Shown: in pieces, positions 27,239 through 35,555 of the stretch | Layout: each line of letters starts with the position of its first letter | Numbering within the stretch: position 1 is the first letter of the stretch | Position numbers and translations under genes: made by a program | The notes under the pieces: generated by a model | Told to the model about the DNA's origin: nothing | Seen by the model: the letters and a program-made list of their open reading frames with translations, nothing else | Database searches by the model: none | Assembly: GCF_020037125.1 (NCBI RefSeq) | Contig: NZ_JAIQDG010000041.1 | Location: forward strand, 1 to 64,000 | Reading direction: 5' to 3' | Source of the DNA: Myxococcus sp. RHSTA-1-4 | Lineage (GTDB): Bacteria; Myxococcota; Myxococcia; Myxococcales; Myxococcaceae | DNA length: 64,000 nt

Positions 27239-28681
27239 ATGCGGGAGCAGCAGGCATTGCCGGAAGGCCAGCGAGCGGCGGCGTCTCCAGCGCCCGTGGA
27301 GGGCATGGCCGCTCCCTCGCCCACGCTGCGCATCATCGACACGGTGGCGCTGACCGTGGGCATCGTCCTGGGCGCCGGCATCTTCAAGGCACCGTCGCTG
27401 GTGGCGGCGCAGACGGGGAGCGGCGGGGCCATGCTGCTGGCCTGGCTGCTGGGAGGCGTCGCCTCGCTGGTGGGCGCGCTCTGCTACGCGGAGCTGGCCA
27501 GCGCCTGGCCCCATCCGGGCGGGGAGTATCACTACCTGTCCCGCGCGCTCGGGCGGGGGCCGGCCTTCCTGTTCGCGTGGGCGCGGCTGACGGTGATTCC
27601 CACCGGCTCCATCGCGCTGCTGGCCTTCGTCTTCGGAGACTACGCCACGCAGCTCGTTTCGCTGGGGCCGTACTCGTCCTCGGTGTACGCGGCGGCGGTG
27701 GTGGTGGGGTTGACGGCGGTGAACATCGCCGGGCTGCGGCAGGGCACGCGCACCCAGAACCTGCTCACCGCCCTGGAGGTGCTGGGCGTGGGGGCCGTCA
27801 TCGTCGCGGGGTTGCTGCTCGCCCCCGCCTCCGCGAGCGCGGCGCCCGTGGCGGCGCCCTCCGGAACGTCCTGGGGGCTGGCCATGGTCTTCGTGCTGCT
27901 CACCTATGGTGGGTGGAACGAGGTGGCCTATCTGTCCGCCGAGGTGCGGGGCACGCGGCGCAGCCTCGCCCGGGCGCTGCTGGTGAGCATCGGCGTGGTG
28001 ACGGCGCTCTACCTGCTCGTCAATTGGGCGTACCTGCGCGGCCTGGGCCACGCGGGCATGGCGGGCTCGGAGGCGGTGGCCGCGGACCTGATGAAGCGGG
28101 CGCTGGGGACCGGGGGCGCGGTGGCCATCAGCGTGCTCATCGCCATCTCCGCGCTCACCTCCGCCAACGCCACGGTGCTCACCGGCGCGCGCACCCACTA
28201 TGCCTTCGGGCGTGACAGCGTGCTCTTCAACGGGCTGGGGCGCTGGCACGCGCGGGCCAACACGCCCACCCGCGCGCTGCTCGCGCAGGGGGCGATTACG
28301 CTGGCGCTGGTGGGGCTGGGCACGGTGACGCGCCAGGGCTTCCAGACGATGGTGGAGTACACCGCGCCCGTCTTCTGGCTCTTCTTCCTGCTGACGGGCG
28401 TGTCGCTGCTGGTGCTGCGCGTGCGCGAGCCGGGTGCGCACCGGCCCTTCCGCGTGCCGCTGTATCCGCTCACGCCGCTGCTCTTCGTCGGCATCTGCGC
28501 GTACGTCCTCTACTCGAGCCTGGCGTACACCGGGCCCGGCGCGCTGGCGGGGCTGGCCGTGCTGGGAACGGGCGCCGTGCTGCTCGCCGTGGAGGTGGCC
28601 CGGACCCGCCGCACGCCGCGTGGCAGCCAGCGCCGCGCGCGGCTCTCACCCCGGCTGCAACGACCCAAGGAGGCAACATGA
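27239..28681 (+). CDS. Amino acid permease, APC superfamily (LAT-like)
   Basis: The 480-residue protein has twelve predicted membrane helices. Helix 1 contains the APC substrate-binding break GIVLGAGIFKAPS, and helix 6 has VFVLLTYGGWNEVAYLSAEV, both typical of amino acid and polyamine antiporters of the LAT/SteT group. The ATG at 27239 is preferred to GTG 27188 because a GGAG lies about nine bases upstream and the extra 17 residues are not family-like. Its stop overlaps the methyltransferase gene (ATGA), so the two are coupled. Confidence 0.88.
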   Translation: MREQQALPEGQRAAASPAPVEGMAAPSPTLRIIDTVALTVGIVLGAGIFKAPSLVAAQTGSGGAMLLAWLLGGVASLVGALCYAELASAWPHPGGEYHYLSRALGRGPAFLFAWARLTVIPTGSIALLAFVFGDYATQLVSLGPYSSSVYAAAVVVGLTAVNIAGLRQGTRTQNLLTALEVLGVGAVIVAGLLLAPASASAAPVAAPSGTSWGLAMVFVLLTYGGWNEVAYLSAEVRGTRRSLARALLVSIGVVTALYLLVNWAYLRGLGHAGMAGSEAVAADLMKRALGTGGAVAISVLIAISALTSANATVLTGARTHYAFGRDSVLFNGLGRWHARANTPTRALLAQGAITLALVGLGTVTRQGFQTMVEYTAPVFWLFFLLTGVSLLVLRVREPGAHRPFRVPLYPLTPLLFVGICAYVLYSSLAYTGPGALAGLAVLGTGAVLLAVEVARTRRTPRGSQRRARLSPRLQRPKEAT

Positions 28682-29274
28682 AGCGTTTCACTCTCGTCCT
28701 GGCGCTCGTGGCGGGGGCCACGGCGTCCGCGCAGGGAATCACGACGGGCCAGTCGGTGCAGGTGCCGGAGCCTCCCGAGCTGACGACCCCGGCCCCGGAG
28801 GTGCCCTACGTCCCCACGCCCGAGGACGCCGTGGAGGGCATGCTGAAGCTGGCGGGGGTGAAGCCGGGAGACGTCGTCTATGACCTGGGCAGTGGTGACG
28901 GGCGCATCGTCATCTCCGCGGTGAAGAACCACGGGGCAATGCGCGCGGTGGGCGTGGACATCAACCCCGAGCGCATCGCCGAGGCCAACACGAACGCGCG
29001 CCGCGCGGGCGTGCAGGACAAGGTGGAGTTCCGCCAGGGCGACCTCTTCGACGCGGACATCGGCGAGGCCACCGTGGTGACGCTGTACCTGCTTCCCTCC
29101 GTCAACGAGCGCCTCAAGCCCAAGCTGCTGTCCGAGCTGAAGCCGGGCACGCGCATCGTCTCGCACGGCTTCGACATGGGAGACTGGAAGCCGGAGCAGC
29201 AGGTGCAGGAGGGCGGCCGCACCCTGTACCTCTGGGTCGTTCCGGAGCGCGGTGGCGCGGGTGCGCCACGCTAG
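28678..29274 (+). CDS. Exported class I SAM-dependent methyltransferase
   Basis: The 198-residue protein has a signal peptide (MKRFTLVLALVAGATASAQG), a Pro-rich linker and a Rossmann methyltransferase domain. Motif I is VVYDLGSGDGRIVI near residue 65, and the acidic ribose-binding residue lies in VGVDINPERI. The combination of a Sec signal with a SAM domain is odd, because SAM is not expected in the periplasm, yet such proteins occur in several proteobacteria. The ATG at 28678 overlaps the permease stop by 4 bp. The substrate is unknown. Confidence 0.82.
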   Translation: MKRFTLVLALVAGATASAQGITTGQSVQVPEPPELTTPAPEVPYVPTPEDAVEGMLKLAGVKPGDVVYDLGSGDGRIVISAVKNHGAMRAVGVDINPERIAEANTNARRAGVQDKVEFRQGDLFDADIGEATVVTLYLLPSVNERLKPKLLSELKPGTRIVSHGFDMGDWKPEQQVQEGGRTLYLWVVPERGGAGAPR

Positions 29275-29366
29275 CCGCTCCTACATCACTGTTTCACCTG
29301 TTTCGCTGTTGATGTGTGATATCCTTGACTCGCCGTGAATCACACGGCGGCCAAGGAGACACACGC

Positions 29367-29645
29367 ATGCAGGCAAAGAGCATCACGGGTGGACTGCTGT
29401 TGGCGGGACTGCTGTTGGTGGGCTGTGGCGGGCCGGAGATGGTGGAGGAGCCCCAGGCCCAGCTCGACTCGCGCGAGGACGCGCTGCCCTACTGCGGCAA
29501 CCAGTCGTACCTCATCGACTACTACTCAGACGCGACGTACACCAAGCTCGTCGGCTCCATGGCCTGCGCGTGTTACGAAACGGCGTATATCAGCGGCCGG
29601 AGGACGTCGTTCGCGGTGACGGACTTCATCTTCACCTGCGAGTAG
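29367..29645 (+). CDS. Small lipoprotein, DUF6289-like
   Basis: The 92-residue product has a lipoprotein signal (LLLAGLLLVGC, lipid Cys at about residue 20). A short mature domain follows with YCGNQSYLIDYYSDATYTKL and a second half holding ACACYE, so four cysteines may form disulfides. The pattern YYSDAxYxxxVG recalls DUF6289 proteins. The ATG at 29367 has AAGGAG about eight bases upstream; the frame open from 29316 is not favoured. Function is unknown. Confidence 0.78.
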   Translation: MQAKSITGGLLLAGLLLVGCGGPEMVEEPQAQLDSREDALPYCGNQSYLIDYYSDATYTKLVGSMACACYETAYISGRRTSFAVTDFIFTCE

Positions 29646-29664
29646 CCTCCGGCGACGTGGCAGG

Positions 29665-29697
29665 GGCCCGGCTCCCCCCCGCGAGAGGGGCCGGGCC
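29665..29697. terminator. Hairpin between convergent genes
   Basis: GGCCCGGC (29665-29672) pairs with GCCGGGCC (29690-29697), and the inner C-run and G-run can extend the stem with one bulge. It sits 19 bases after the lipoprotein stop and just before the end of the convergent aminotransferase gene. Confidence 0.6.
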
Positions 29698-29705
29698 ATC
29701 GCCCC

Positions 29706-30995
29706 TCAGGTGCCTGGAGGCGCCGAGTGCGGCGAGCGCGTGTAGTGCAGCACCATGGCCTCCAGCCGTGACAGCGCCTTCTCCAGCGTCTCCAGCGAGG
29801 GACCGAAGGACAGGCGCACGTAGCTGCGGAAGCGCGAGGGCCGCGCGCGGCGCTTGCCCGGATTCACGTCGAAGAACTCGCCGGGCACGCAGATGATTTT
29901 CTGCTCCAGCGCCGCCCGGAAGAAGCCCATGCCGTCGTTGAGCGGCGGCGGGAGGCCGGACACGTTGCCCCAGACGTAGAACGTCCCGTCCGGCGCCCGG
30001 TCCGTGCGGATGCCCATCCGCTCCAGCCGGGAGTGGAACCTGTCCCGCTTCTCGCGGAAGGCGCTGTGGATGGCCAGGGTCTCCGCCACCACCGAGTCCT
30101 CCTGGAGCAGCGGAATCGCCGCGCGCTGCAGCGGCCGGCTGCCGCCGCCGTCCAGGAAGCTGCCCGCGCTGGACACCGCCTCGATGACCTGCCGCGGCCC
30201 CACCGTCCACGTCATGCGCCAGCCCGGGTAGCGCCAGTTCTTGGTGAAGCCGTCGAAGACGACCACCGGGTCCTTGTTCACGTCCTCCACGTAGCGCGTG
30301 GCGCTCTCCACCGGCAGGTGCCCGGGGCGGCCCGTCCAGATGTAGTGGGAGTAGAACTCGTCGATGAGCAGCGTGCACTCCTGCTCACGGGCGACGCCCA
30401 CCCAGCGCGCCAGCTCGTCACCCTGCACCAGCTTGCCGGTGGGGTTGCAGGGGTTGGAGAAGAGCAGCGCGGACAGGCCGCGGCCCTGCACCTCGCGCCG
30501 CAAATCGTCCGCCGTGAAGGCGTAGCCGCGCTCGCCCTCCAGGAGGATGGGGATGGCGGTGAACGCCTTGAAGACGTCCAGCAGCTCCTCGTAGGCGGTG
30601 TAGTCCGGCAGGAAGTGGCCCAGGTTGATGGTGCCCAGGCTCGCCGCGGCGCGGGTGAGGGCCGCGCGTCCGCCGCCGGAGAGGCACACGTTCTCCGCGC
30701 TGTACTGGCTCGGCATGCCCCGGCGGTAGAGCCGGTTGTAGAGGCTGGCGATGACCTCGCGCACCTCCCACAGCCCCGCCACCGGCGCGTATTCCATGTC
30801 CGCCACGTCGATGTTCACCGAGCTCATCCGGGGCGGTGCGCCGGGCAGCTCTCCCGTCTCCGGCTGCCCCTGGCCCAGGTTGCACCAGTCGGGGTCGCTG
30901 GAACGGTAGCCGCGGCGGCTCGCCTCGGCGGTGACATAGATGACGCCCGTGCGGGGCACGGAGCGGAAGGCATGAATGGTGACGTCGTCGCTCAC
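29706..30995 (-). CDS. Class I/II PLP-dependent aminotransferase
   Basis: The 429-residue enzyme shows the fold-type I aminotransferase signature. It has SNPCNPTGK (substrate carboxylate and PLP contact), LLIDEFYSHYIW (Asp for the pyridine nitrogen) and FTKNWRYPGWRMTW with the Schiff-base Lys. The conserved Arg near the C-terminus is in YVRLSFG. The start is GTG at 30995 (VSDDVTIHAF); no strong ribosome binding site is visible. The specific amino acid cannot be deduced. The neighbour on the same strand upstream is a lipoprotein with unrelated features, so the gene is probably monocistronic. Confidence 0.88.
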   Translation of the reverse strand: MSDDVTIHAFRSVPRTGVIYVTAEASRRGYRSSDPDWCNLGQGQPETGELPGAPPRMSSVNIDVADMEYAPVAGLWEVREVIASLYNRLYRRGMPSQYSAENVCLSGGGRAALTRAAASLGTINLGHFLPDYTAYEELLDVFKAFTAIPILLEGERGYAFTADDLRREVQGRGLSALLFSNPCNPTGKLVQGDELARWVGVAREQECTLLIDEFYSHYIWTGRPGHLPVESATRYVEDVNKDPVVVFDGFTKNWRYPGWRMTWTVGPRQVIEAVSSAGSFLDGGGSRPLQRAAIPLLQEDSVVAETLAIHSAFREKRDRFHSRLERMGIRTDRAPDGTFYVWGNVSGLPPPLNDGMGFFRAALEQKIICVPGEFFDVNPGKRRARPSRFRSYVRLSFGPSLETLEKALSRLEAMVLHYTRSPHSAPPGT

Positions 30996-31042
30996 GGCGG
31001 CCCACCCTAGCGGAAGTGGAGGCCGGGTGCAGCGCGGGGGCT

Positions 31043-31849
31043 TCAGCGGACGATGGGAACCGTCACCGGCTCCTTGCCGTCGATGGTGACCTCCACCTTG
31101 CCCACCCGCCACAGGACCTCCTCGAAGCGGGCCTCCACCCGGCGCCCCTCGGCCGTCTCCAGCACCGCGGTGCCCGTCTTCGGCAGGTACTGGCCCACGT
31201 CGTAGAGCAGCGAGGTGAGGGTGAGGCGGTCGGTGCCCCCCGGACCCACCAGCTCGCCGGGGCCGTCCAGCACCAGCTCCGAGCCGCCAATCACCGGCAC
31301 CCCTGCCCGCATGCCCACCCGGCCGTCGATGTGGAAGCGGTGCTCCTCGCGCCCGGGCACGCTGCCCGAGACGTCCGCGAACACGCGCGTCTCGTCACCG
31401 CAGGTGCCGTAGCCGACCTCCGCCTGCACGGTGTGCCCGTCCACCGCCAGCCCGCGCAGGTCCGCGTGCACCTCCATCAGGTCCTCGCCGCCGCGATACA
31501 GGAAGGCCACCTGCCCGGTGAAGCGCAGGCCGTGCACCTCGCACCCGCCCTCGGCGAAGGTCATCACCACCGCGTCGGTGACGTCGTCCCGGACCTCCAC
31601 CGTGGCGGTGGCGCACGCGTACCTCGCGTGGACGCCCTCCGCCGCGCGGCCCACGAAGGAGCGGCGCGGCTCGCCGCACGTGTACACCGGCAGGATGCCC
31701 AGCGCCTCCAGCGCGCCGCGCGCCTGGTGCGCGGAGGCCACCGCGCGCTCCACCGTCTCACGGGCGGCGTCCACTTCTTCCTTCGTGGGGGCCTCCTCGC
31801 CACAGGCGGTGGCGAGGACGGCGAGGCACAGGGGGACAATGCGGCGCAT
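31043..31849 (-). CDS. Lipoprotein of unknown function
   Basis: The 268-residue protein has a lipoprotein signal (MRRIVPLCLAVLATAC, lipid Cys at 16). A helical stretch follows (about 22-50), and then a long beta-rich domain with a few cysteines (YTCGEPRRSFVG, YACATATVEV, GYGTCGDETR). The ATG at 31849 has GAGGAG close upstream. I know no family for it. It is likely anchored in the outer or inner membrane facing the periplasm. Confidence 0.8.
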   Translation of the reverse strand: MRRIVPLCLAVLATACGEEAPTKEEVDAARETVERAVASAHQARGALEALGILPVYTCGEPRRSFVGRAAEGVHARYACATATVEVRDDVTDAVVMTFAEGGCEVHGLRFTGQVAFLYRGGEDLMEVHADLRGLAVDGHTVQAEVGYGTCGDETRVFADVSGSVPGREEHRFHIDGRVGMRAGVPVIGGSELVLDGPGELVGPGGTDRLTLTSLLYDVGQYLPKTGTAVLETAEGRRVEARFEEVLWRVGKVEVTIDGKEPVTVPIVR

Positions 31850-31954
31850 GGAGAGCTCCTCGACAGGGGCGGGCCCCACCGCGTCGCGCGGCGGCCCGTG
31901 GCCTGGAGAAGAGCAATCGACATGCCCCCGCGTAAACCCACGGGAAGAGAGGGA

Positions 31955-31973
31955 GTGGCCCCGCCGGGGCCAC
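31955..31973. terminator. Hairpin between Dps gene and lipoprotein gene
   Basis: GTGGCCCCG (31955-31963) pairs with CGGGGCCAC (31965-31973). A one-base centre means that the actual loop will be a little larger. Together with the palindrome at 31996-32024 it lies downstream of the dps-like gene. Confidence 0.45.
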
Positions 31974-31995
31974 CCCGGGTGCGTGAAGCGCGCTG

Positions 31996-32026
31996 CACAC
32001 CCCGGGCGGGCCCGCCCGGGTGTGTG
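31996..32026 (-). terminator. Very strong palindrome after the dps-like gene
   Basis: Bases 32001-32020 form a perfect 20-base palindrome (CCCGGGCGGG and its complement), extended by CACA (31996-31999) with TGTG (32021-32024) across a one-base bulge. It starts 17 bases after the Dps stop on the minus strand and is the likely terminator. Confidence 0.6.
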
Positions 32027-32042
32027 GCGCCCCACGCGCGGC

Positions 32043-32519
32043 TCAGGTTTCCAGCGACGCGCGCAGGAACCAGGCGTGCTTCTCGAACTCGGTGATGATG
32101 CCGGTGACGAGGTCCACCGAGTCCGTGTCCTGGTTCTCCTCGAACGTCTTGCGGCTCTGGCGCAGGCCCTCGAGGTAGACCTCGATGCGCTCGGCCAGCA
32201 GCTTCACGTGCTCCATGTCCTTCGTCGTCTCCTGCGGGTACTCCGGCAGGCGGCTCGTCTTGCCCACGTGGCGGCTGGTGCCGTAGGCCTTCCCGCCCAG
32301 CGTCACCGCGCGCTCGGCGATGGAGTCGTTGTGGGCGGCCAGGCTCACCGCGAACGTCTCGAACAGCGGGTGCAGCGCGGCGAACTGCGGGCCCTTGATG
32401 TTCCAGTGGGCGACCTTGATTTGCGAGTGCAGGTCCAGGCCGTCCGCCAGACGGGCATTCAGTGACTCGGCGATGGCGGCGCGGGCCTTCTCGGGGAGGG
32501 GGCTGGGGCTTCGGTACAT
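32043..32519 (-). CDS. dps: Dps family ferritin-like DNA protection protein
   Basis: The 158-residue protein is of usual Dps length. The ferroxidase pattern is present: His38-Trp, His50 and Glu54 in ALHPLFETF, and Asp65/Glu69 in HNDSIAER. Dps forms dodecamers that oxidise iron with peroxide and coat DNA under stress. The ATG at 32519 has AAGGAA seven bases upstream. It is encoded just downstream of ahpC-ahpD on the same strand but is separated by a strong hairpin, so the three form a peroxide-defence neighbourhood rather than one transcript. Confidence 0.92.
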   Translation of the reverse strand: MYRSPSPLPEKARAAIAESLNARLADGLDLHSQIKVAHWNIKGPQFAALHPLFETFAVSLAAHNDSIAERAVTLGGKAYGTSRHVGKTSRLPEYPQETTKDMEHVKLLAERIEVYLEGLRQSRKTFEENQDTDSVDLVTGIITEFEKHAWFLRASLET

Positions 32520-32579
32520 GGTGACGTTCCTTTCGTTCGTGTCTTGGCGCCAGTTGAGATGCCCGGAGCCCGGAAATGG

Positions 32580-32611
32580 AGCGCCCCCCGGTGTTTCCAC
32601 CGGAGGGCGCT
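32580..32611. terminator. Hairpin between ahpD and dps
   Basis: A 14-base arm (32580-32593, AGCGCCCCCCGGTG) pairs with 32598-32611 with one mismatch around a TTTC loop. It lies 35 bases after the ahpD stop on the minus strand and probably ends the ahpCD transcript before dps. Confidence 0.65.
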
Positions 32612-32645
32612 TTGAATCCACGGCGATGACTCGCGACAGCCGTGC

Positions 32646-33170
32646 TTACGACTCGAGACCCACCGCCGCCGCGTGGATGACCGCGGCGATGCGGACGGCG
32701 TCGTGCACCTGGTCCTCGGTGAGGCCGCCCTCGAGGACGACCTTCTCGTGGTTCTTCATGCACATCTCGCAGCCGTTGATGGCGCTGACCGCGAGGCAGA
32801 CCAGCTCGAAGTCCACCTTGTTGGTCAGCACCTGCGCGAGCCGGTTCATCCGCAGCCCGGCGCGCTTGGTCGAGTAGGACTCCTTCCCGATCATGTGCCG
32901 GAAGCGGTAGTAGACGTTGTTCATCGCCATCAACGACGCCGCGGCGCGCGCGTCCTCGATGACCGGCTCCGGGTTCGCGAGGGCCTTCTTCGCCTCGTTG
33001 AGCATCGCCTCCTTCAGCCGCTCGTTACGCGCGGCGAAGGCGGAAGCGACGGCCACGCCCCAGCGCTGCTCCGGGGTGAGGCTCCCTCCCTCCAGGACGG
33101 CCTGGAGGTTGAGGCGGGTGTCCTTGTGGGCGTCCGCCAGCTCGGTGCGGACGACTTCGAGCGAGGCCAT
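32646..33170 (-). CDS. ahpD: Alkyl hydroperoxide reductase AhpD
   Basis: The 174-residue protein matches AhpD in size and motif. INGCEMCMKNHE places the redox cysteines at 134 and 137 and the catalytic His at 141. AhpD reduces AhpC using lipoamide-linked electrons. The ATG at 33170 lies six bases after the ahpC stop, so the two are co-transcribed. It belongs to the carboxymuconolactone decarboxylase fold. Confidence 0.94.
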   Translation of the reverse strand: MASLEVVRTELADAHKDTRLNLQAVLEGGSLTPEQRWGVAVASAFAARNERLKEAMLNEAKKALANPEPVIEDARAAASLMAMNNVYYRFRHMIGKESYSTKRAGLRMNRLAQVLTNKVDFELVCLAVSAINGCEMCMKNHEKVVLEGGLTEDQVHDAVRIAAVIHAAAVGLES

Positions 33171-33176
33171 GGTGGA

Positions 33177-33731
33177 TTACCCCGCCTTCGCCAGCTTCTG
33201 GGTCAGGGTCTCCTCACCCTTGGTCCAGTTGCAGGGGCACAGCTCGTCCGTCTGGAGCGCGTCCAGGGTGCGCAGCGTCTCGGCGACGTTGCGGCCCACG
33301 GACAGGTCGTTCACCGTGACGTGGCGGATGATGCCCTGCGGGTCCGCGATGAACGTCGCGCGCAGCGCCACGCCCTCCTCCTTGTGGAGGATGCCCAGCG
33401 CGTTGCACAGCTCGTGCTTCAGGTCCGCCAGCATCGGGAAGGGCAGGCCCTTCAGGTCCGGGTGGTGCGTGCGCCACGCGTGGTGCACGAACTCGCTGTC
33501 GGTGCTCAGGCCCAGCACCTGCGCGTCACGGTCGGCGAAGTCCTTGTTCTTCTTGCCGAACTCCGCGATCTCCGTCGGGCAGATGAAGGTGAAGTCCTTC
33601 GGCCAGGCGAACAGCACCAGCCACTTGCCCTTGTAGGTCTCGTTCGTGATGTCCGCGAACTCCTTGCCCTTCTCCAGGGACACGGTGGCCTTCACCTTGA
33701 AGCTCGGGATCTTGTCGCCAACGGTCAGCAT
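33177..33731 (-). CDS. ahpC: Peroxiredoxin AhpC
   Basis: The 184-residue protein is a 2-Cys peroxiredoxin. The peroxidatic Cys51 is in FTFICPTE, and C-terminal cysteines at 165 and 167 (ELCPCNW) include the resolving one. It reduces peroxides and peroxynitrite. The two C-terminal cysteines two residues apart fit the AhpD-coupled type. The ATG at 33731 has AAGGAG about ten bases upstream. The gene is preceded by a near-perfect sigma-54 promoter (33804-33820), and a sigma-54 activator is encoded divergently. Confidence 0.94.
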   Translation of the reverse strand: MLTVGDKIPSFKVKATVSLEKGKEFADITNETYKGKWLVLFAWPKDFTFICPTEIAEFGKKNKDFADRDAQVLGLSTDSEFVHHAWRTHHPDLKGLPFPMLADLKHELCNALGILHKEEGVALRATFIADPQGIIRHVTVNDLSVGRNVAETLRTLDALQTDELCPCNWTKGEETLTQKLAKAG

Positions 33732-33803
33732 GTCGTTACGGCTCCTTGGGTCTAGGGGCCGCCACAGGGACGACCCGGGAACGTGTGATGTGCCAACTGC
33801 TAA

Positions 33804-33820
33804 AGCAGGCCCCGTGCCAG
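33804..33820 (-). promoter_or_regulatory. Sigma-54 promoter of ahpC-ahpD
   Basis: On the minus strand CTGGCACGGGGCCTGCT matches 12 of 13 informative positions of YTGGCACG-N4-TTGCW, with GG and GC exactly ten bases apart. Transcription would start near 33793, giving a leader of about 60 nt before the ahpC ATG. A sigma-54 activator gene begins 130 bp away on the other strand. Confidence 0.65.
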
Positions 33821-33895
33821 CCTTCGACTTCAATGATTCCAGGGGTTTGACTCTATCCCCCGACTGTTCGGTGCCAGCGGGCCGGTGAATAACGA

Positions 33896-33930
33896 AATCT
33901 CGGTGGGTTTCGCCACTGCAATTTCGGTGG
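33896..33930. promoter_or_regulatory. Direct repeat, putative enhancer for the ahpCD promoter
   Basis: AATCTCGGTGG (33896-33906) and AATTTCGGTGG (33920-33930) differ by one base and are spaced 24 bp. A third partial copy, TTCGGTG, occurs at 33867-33873. They lie 75-115 bp upstream of the -24 element and just ahead of the activator gene, the normal place for enhancer sites that also autoregulate. Confidence 0.45.
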
Positions 33931-33950
33931 ACCGCTATTATTCGTGCAGC

Positions 33951-35537
33951 ATGTCGGACGGAATGTCAGGCCGAATCGAAGGCGCGCAGGATGCTCGGGA
34001 CCTGGTCGAGCTGGCAACCACGGAAGACTCGGTGGAGGAGCTGCTCCGTCGAGGACTGGACTGGTTGACGCGGGTGGTGCGCTTCGACCTGGCGACGCTG
34101 TTCCTTCTCAAGGAGGGGCGGCTGGTGTCGGTGGCGGCGCGGGGGCCCCTGGCCAACGAGAAGGTGCGCAGGCACACACTCAACCTGGCGGAGTTCCCCT
34201 CGCTGCGTCAGGCGCTGGAGACGCGGCGCGCGCGGGCCTTCACGGAGGAGGACCACTCGCACGGGGACGGGGACCCGTTCGACGGCGTGCTGGATTTGCC
34301 GCCAGGGCACTCGTGCATGGTGGTGCCGCTGTGCGCGGGTGAGCGCTGCTACGGGGTGCTGTCGCTGGACCGGGCCGAGTGCGAGACGTACCCGCAGCCG
34401 GTGGTGGACCTGGTGGAGGTGTACGGGCAGATGCTGGCCACGGCGCTGCAGGCCGCGGAGCAGCGCGCCACCTTCGAGCGGATGCACCGGCAGGACCACG
34501 AGCACGCGAAGCTCCTGGAGGCGCAGCTCGGCGGGGACTCGGAGGGCATCCTCGAGACGTCGCTGAGCCCGACGATGCGGGACCTCGCGCGCCGTGCACG
34601 GCAGGTGGCGGAGACGGACACGCCGGTGCTGATTACGGGCGAGACGGGCACGGGCAAGGAGCGGCTGGCGCGGGCCATCCACCGGTGGAGCGCGCGGGCG
34701 GACCAGCCCTTCGTCACGCTCAACTGCGCGGCGATTCCGGCGGGGCTCCTGGAGAGCGAGCTGTTCGGCCACGTGAAGGGCGCCTTCACCGGGGCCACGA
34801 AGGACAGGGCGGGCCGCTTCCAGATGGCCAGCGGGGGCACGCTGCTGCTGGACGAGGTGGGCGAGCTGCCGGTGGAGCTGCAGGCCAAGCTCCTGCGCGC
34901 CTTGCAGGAGAAGACCTTCGAGCCGGTGGGCAGCGACAAGACGGTGCGCGCGGACGTGCGCATCCTCGCCGCCACGCACGTGGACCTGCAGCAGGCCATT
35001 GCCCAGAAGCGCTTCCGCGAGGACCTCTACTACCGGCTGAGCGTCTTCCCGCTGCGGCTGCCGCCCCTGCGCGAGCGGCGCGAGGACCTGCCGCAGCTCT
35101 GCGCCTTCCTCCTGGAGGAGCAGGCGCGGCGCACGGGCCGGCGGGGCATGAAGGTGACGCCGGCGGGGCTGGAGCGGCTGGCGTCGTACGAGTGGCCGGG
35201 CAACCTGCGTGAGCTGGCCAACGCGCTGGAGCGCGCCACCATCCTCACGCGCGGGACGGAGCTGGGCGCGGAGGCGTTCGATGTCCCGGCGCGAGGGGCT
35301 GGCGAGGTGGCCCGGGAAGCGCAGGTGGCGGAGGCGCCGCTGAAGCAGGGCGCGGTGCCCACGCTGGCGGCGGTGCAGCGCGAGCACATCATGCGGGTGC
35401 TGACGCTCACCCGCGGCCGGGTCTACGGGCCGGGCGGGGCGGCGGCGCTGCTGGGGCTCAAGCCGTCCACGCTGCAGAGCCGGATGAAGAAGCTGGGCAT
35501 CGCCCGGCTGGAGCAGTTCGTCGTGGACGAGGCGTGA
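33951..35537 (+). CDS. GAF-domain sigma-54 dependent activator
   Basis: The 528-residue protein has a GAF-type sensor domain (about 15-170, [20 protein letters not shown]), an AAA+ domain (about 205-440) with [14 protein letters not shown] and [12 protein letters not shown], and a Fis helix-turn-helix at the C-terminus ([15 protein letters not shown]). This is the NorR/FhlA layout. The ATG at 33951 is preferred to GTG 33885. Position and promoter type make it the probable activator of the divergent ahpC-ahpD operon, with the GAF domain sensing peroxide, nitric oxide, redox state or a ligand; the signal is not known. Confidence 0.92.
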   Translation: MSDGMSGRIEGAQDARDLVELATTEDSVEELLRRGLDWLTRVVRFDLATLFLLKEGRLVSVAARGPLANEKVRRHTLNLAEFPSLRQALETRRARAFTEEDHSHGDGDPFDGVLDLPPGHSCMVVPLCAGERCYGVLSLDRAECETYPQPVVDLVEVYGQMLATALQAAEQRATFERMHRQDHEHAKLLEAQLGGDSEGILETSLSPTMRDLARRARQVAETDTPVLITGETGTGKERLARAIHRWSARADQPFVTLNCAAIPAGLLESELFGHVKGAFTGATKDRAGRFQMASGGTLLLDEVGELPVELQAKLLRALQEKTFEPVGSDKTVRADVRILAATHVDLQQAIAQKRFREDLYYRLSVFPLRLPPLRERREDLPQLCAFLLEEQARRTGRRGMKVTPAGLERLASYEWPGNLRELANALERATILTRGTELGAEAFDVPARGAGEVAREAQVAEAPLKQGAVPTLAAVQREHIMRVLTLTRGRVYGPGGAAALLGLKPSTLQSRMKKLGIARLEQFVVDEA

Positions 35538-35555
35538 GCGGCCGGGCCGCGGGCC

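Noticed and set aside
33778-33796. A second sigma-54 like element, TTGGCACATCACACGTTCC (minus)
   Set aside because: The -12 GC is GT and several other positions mismatch. The element at 33804-33820 is far better.
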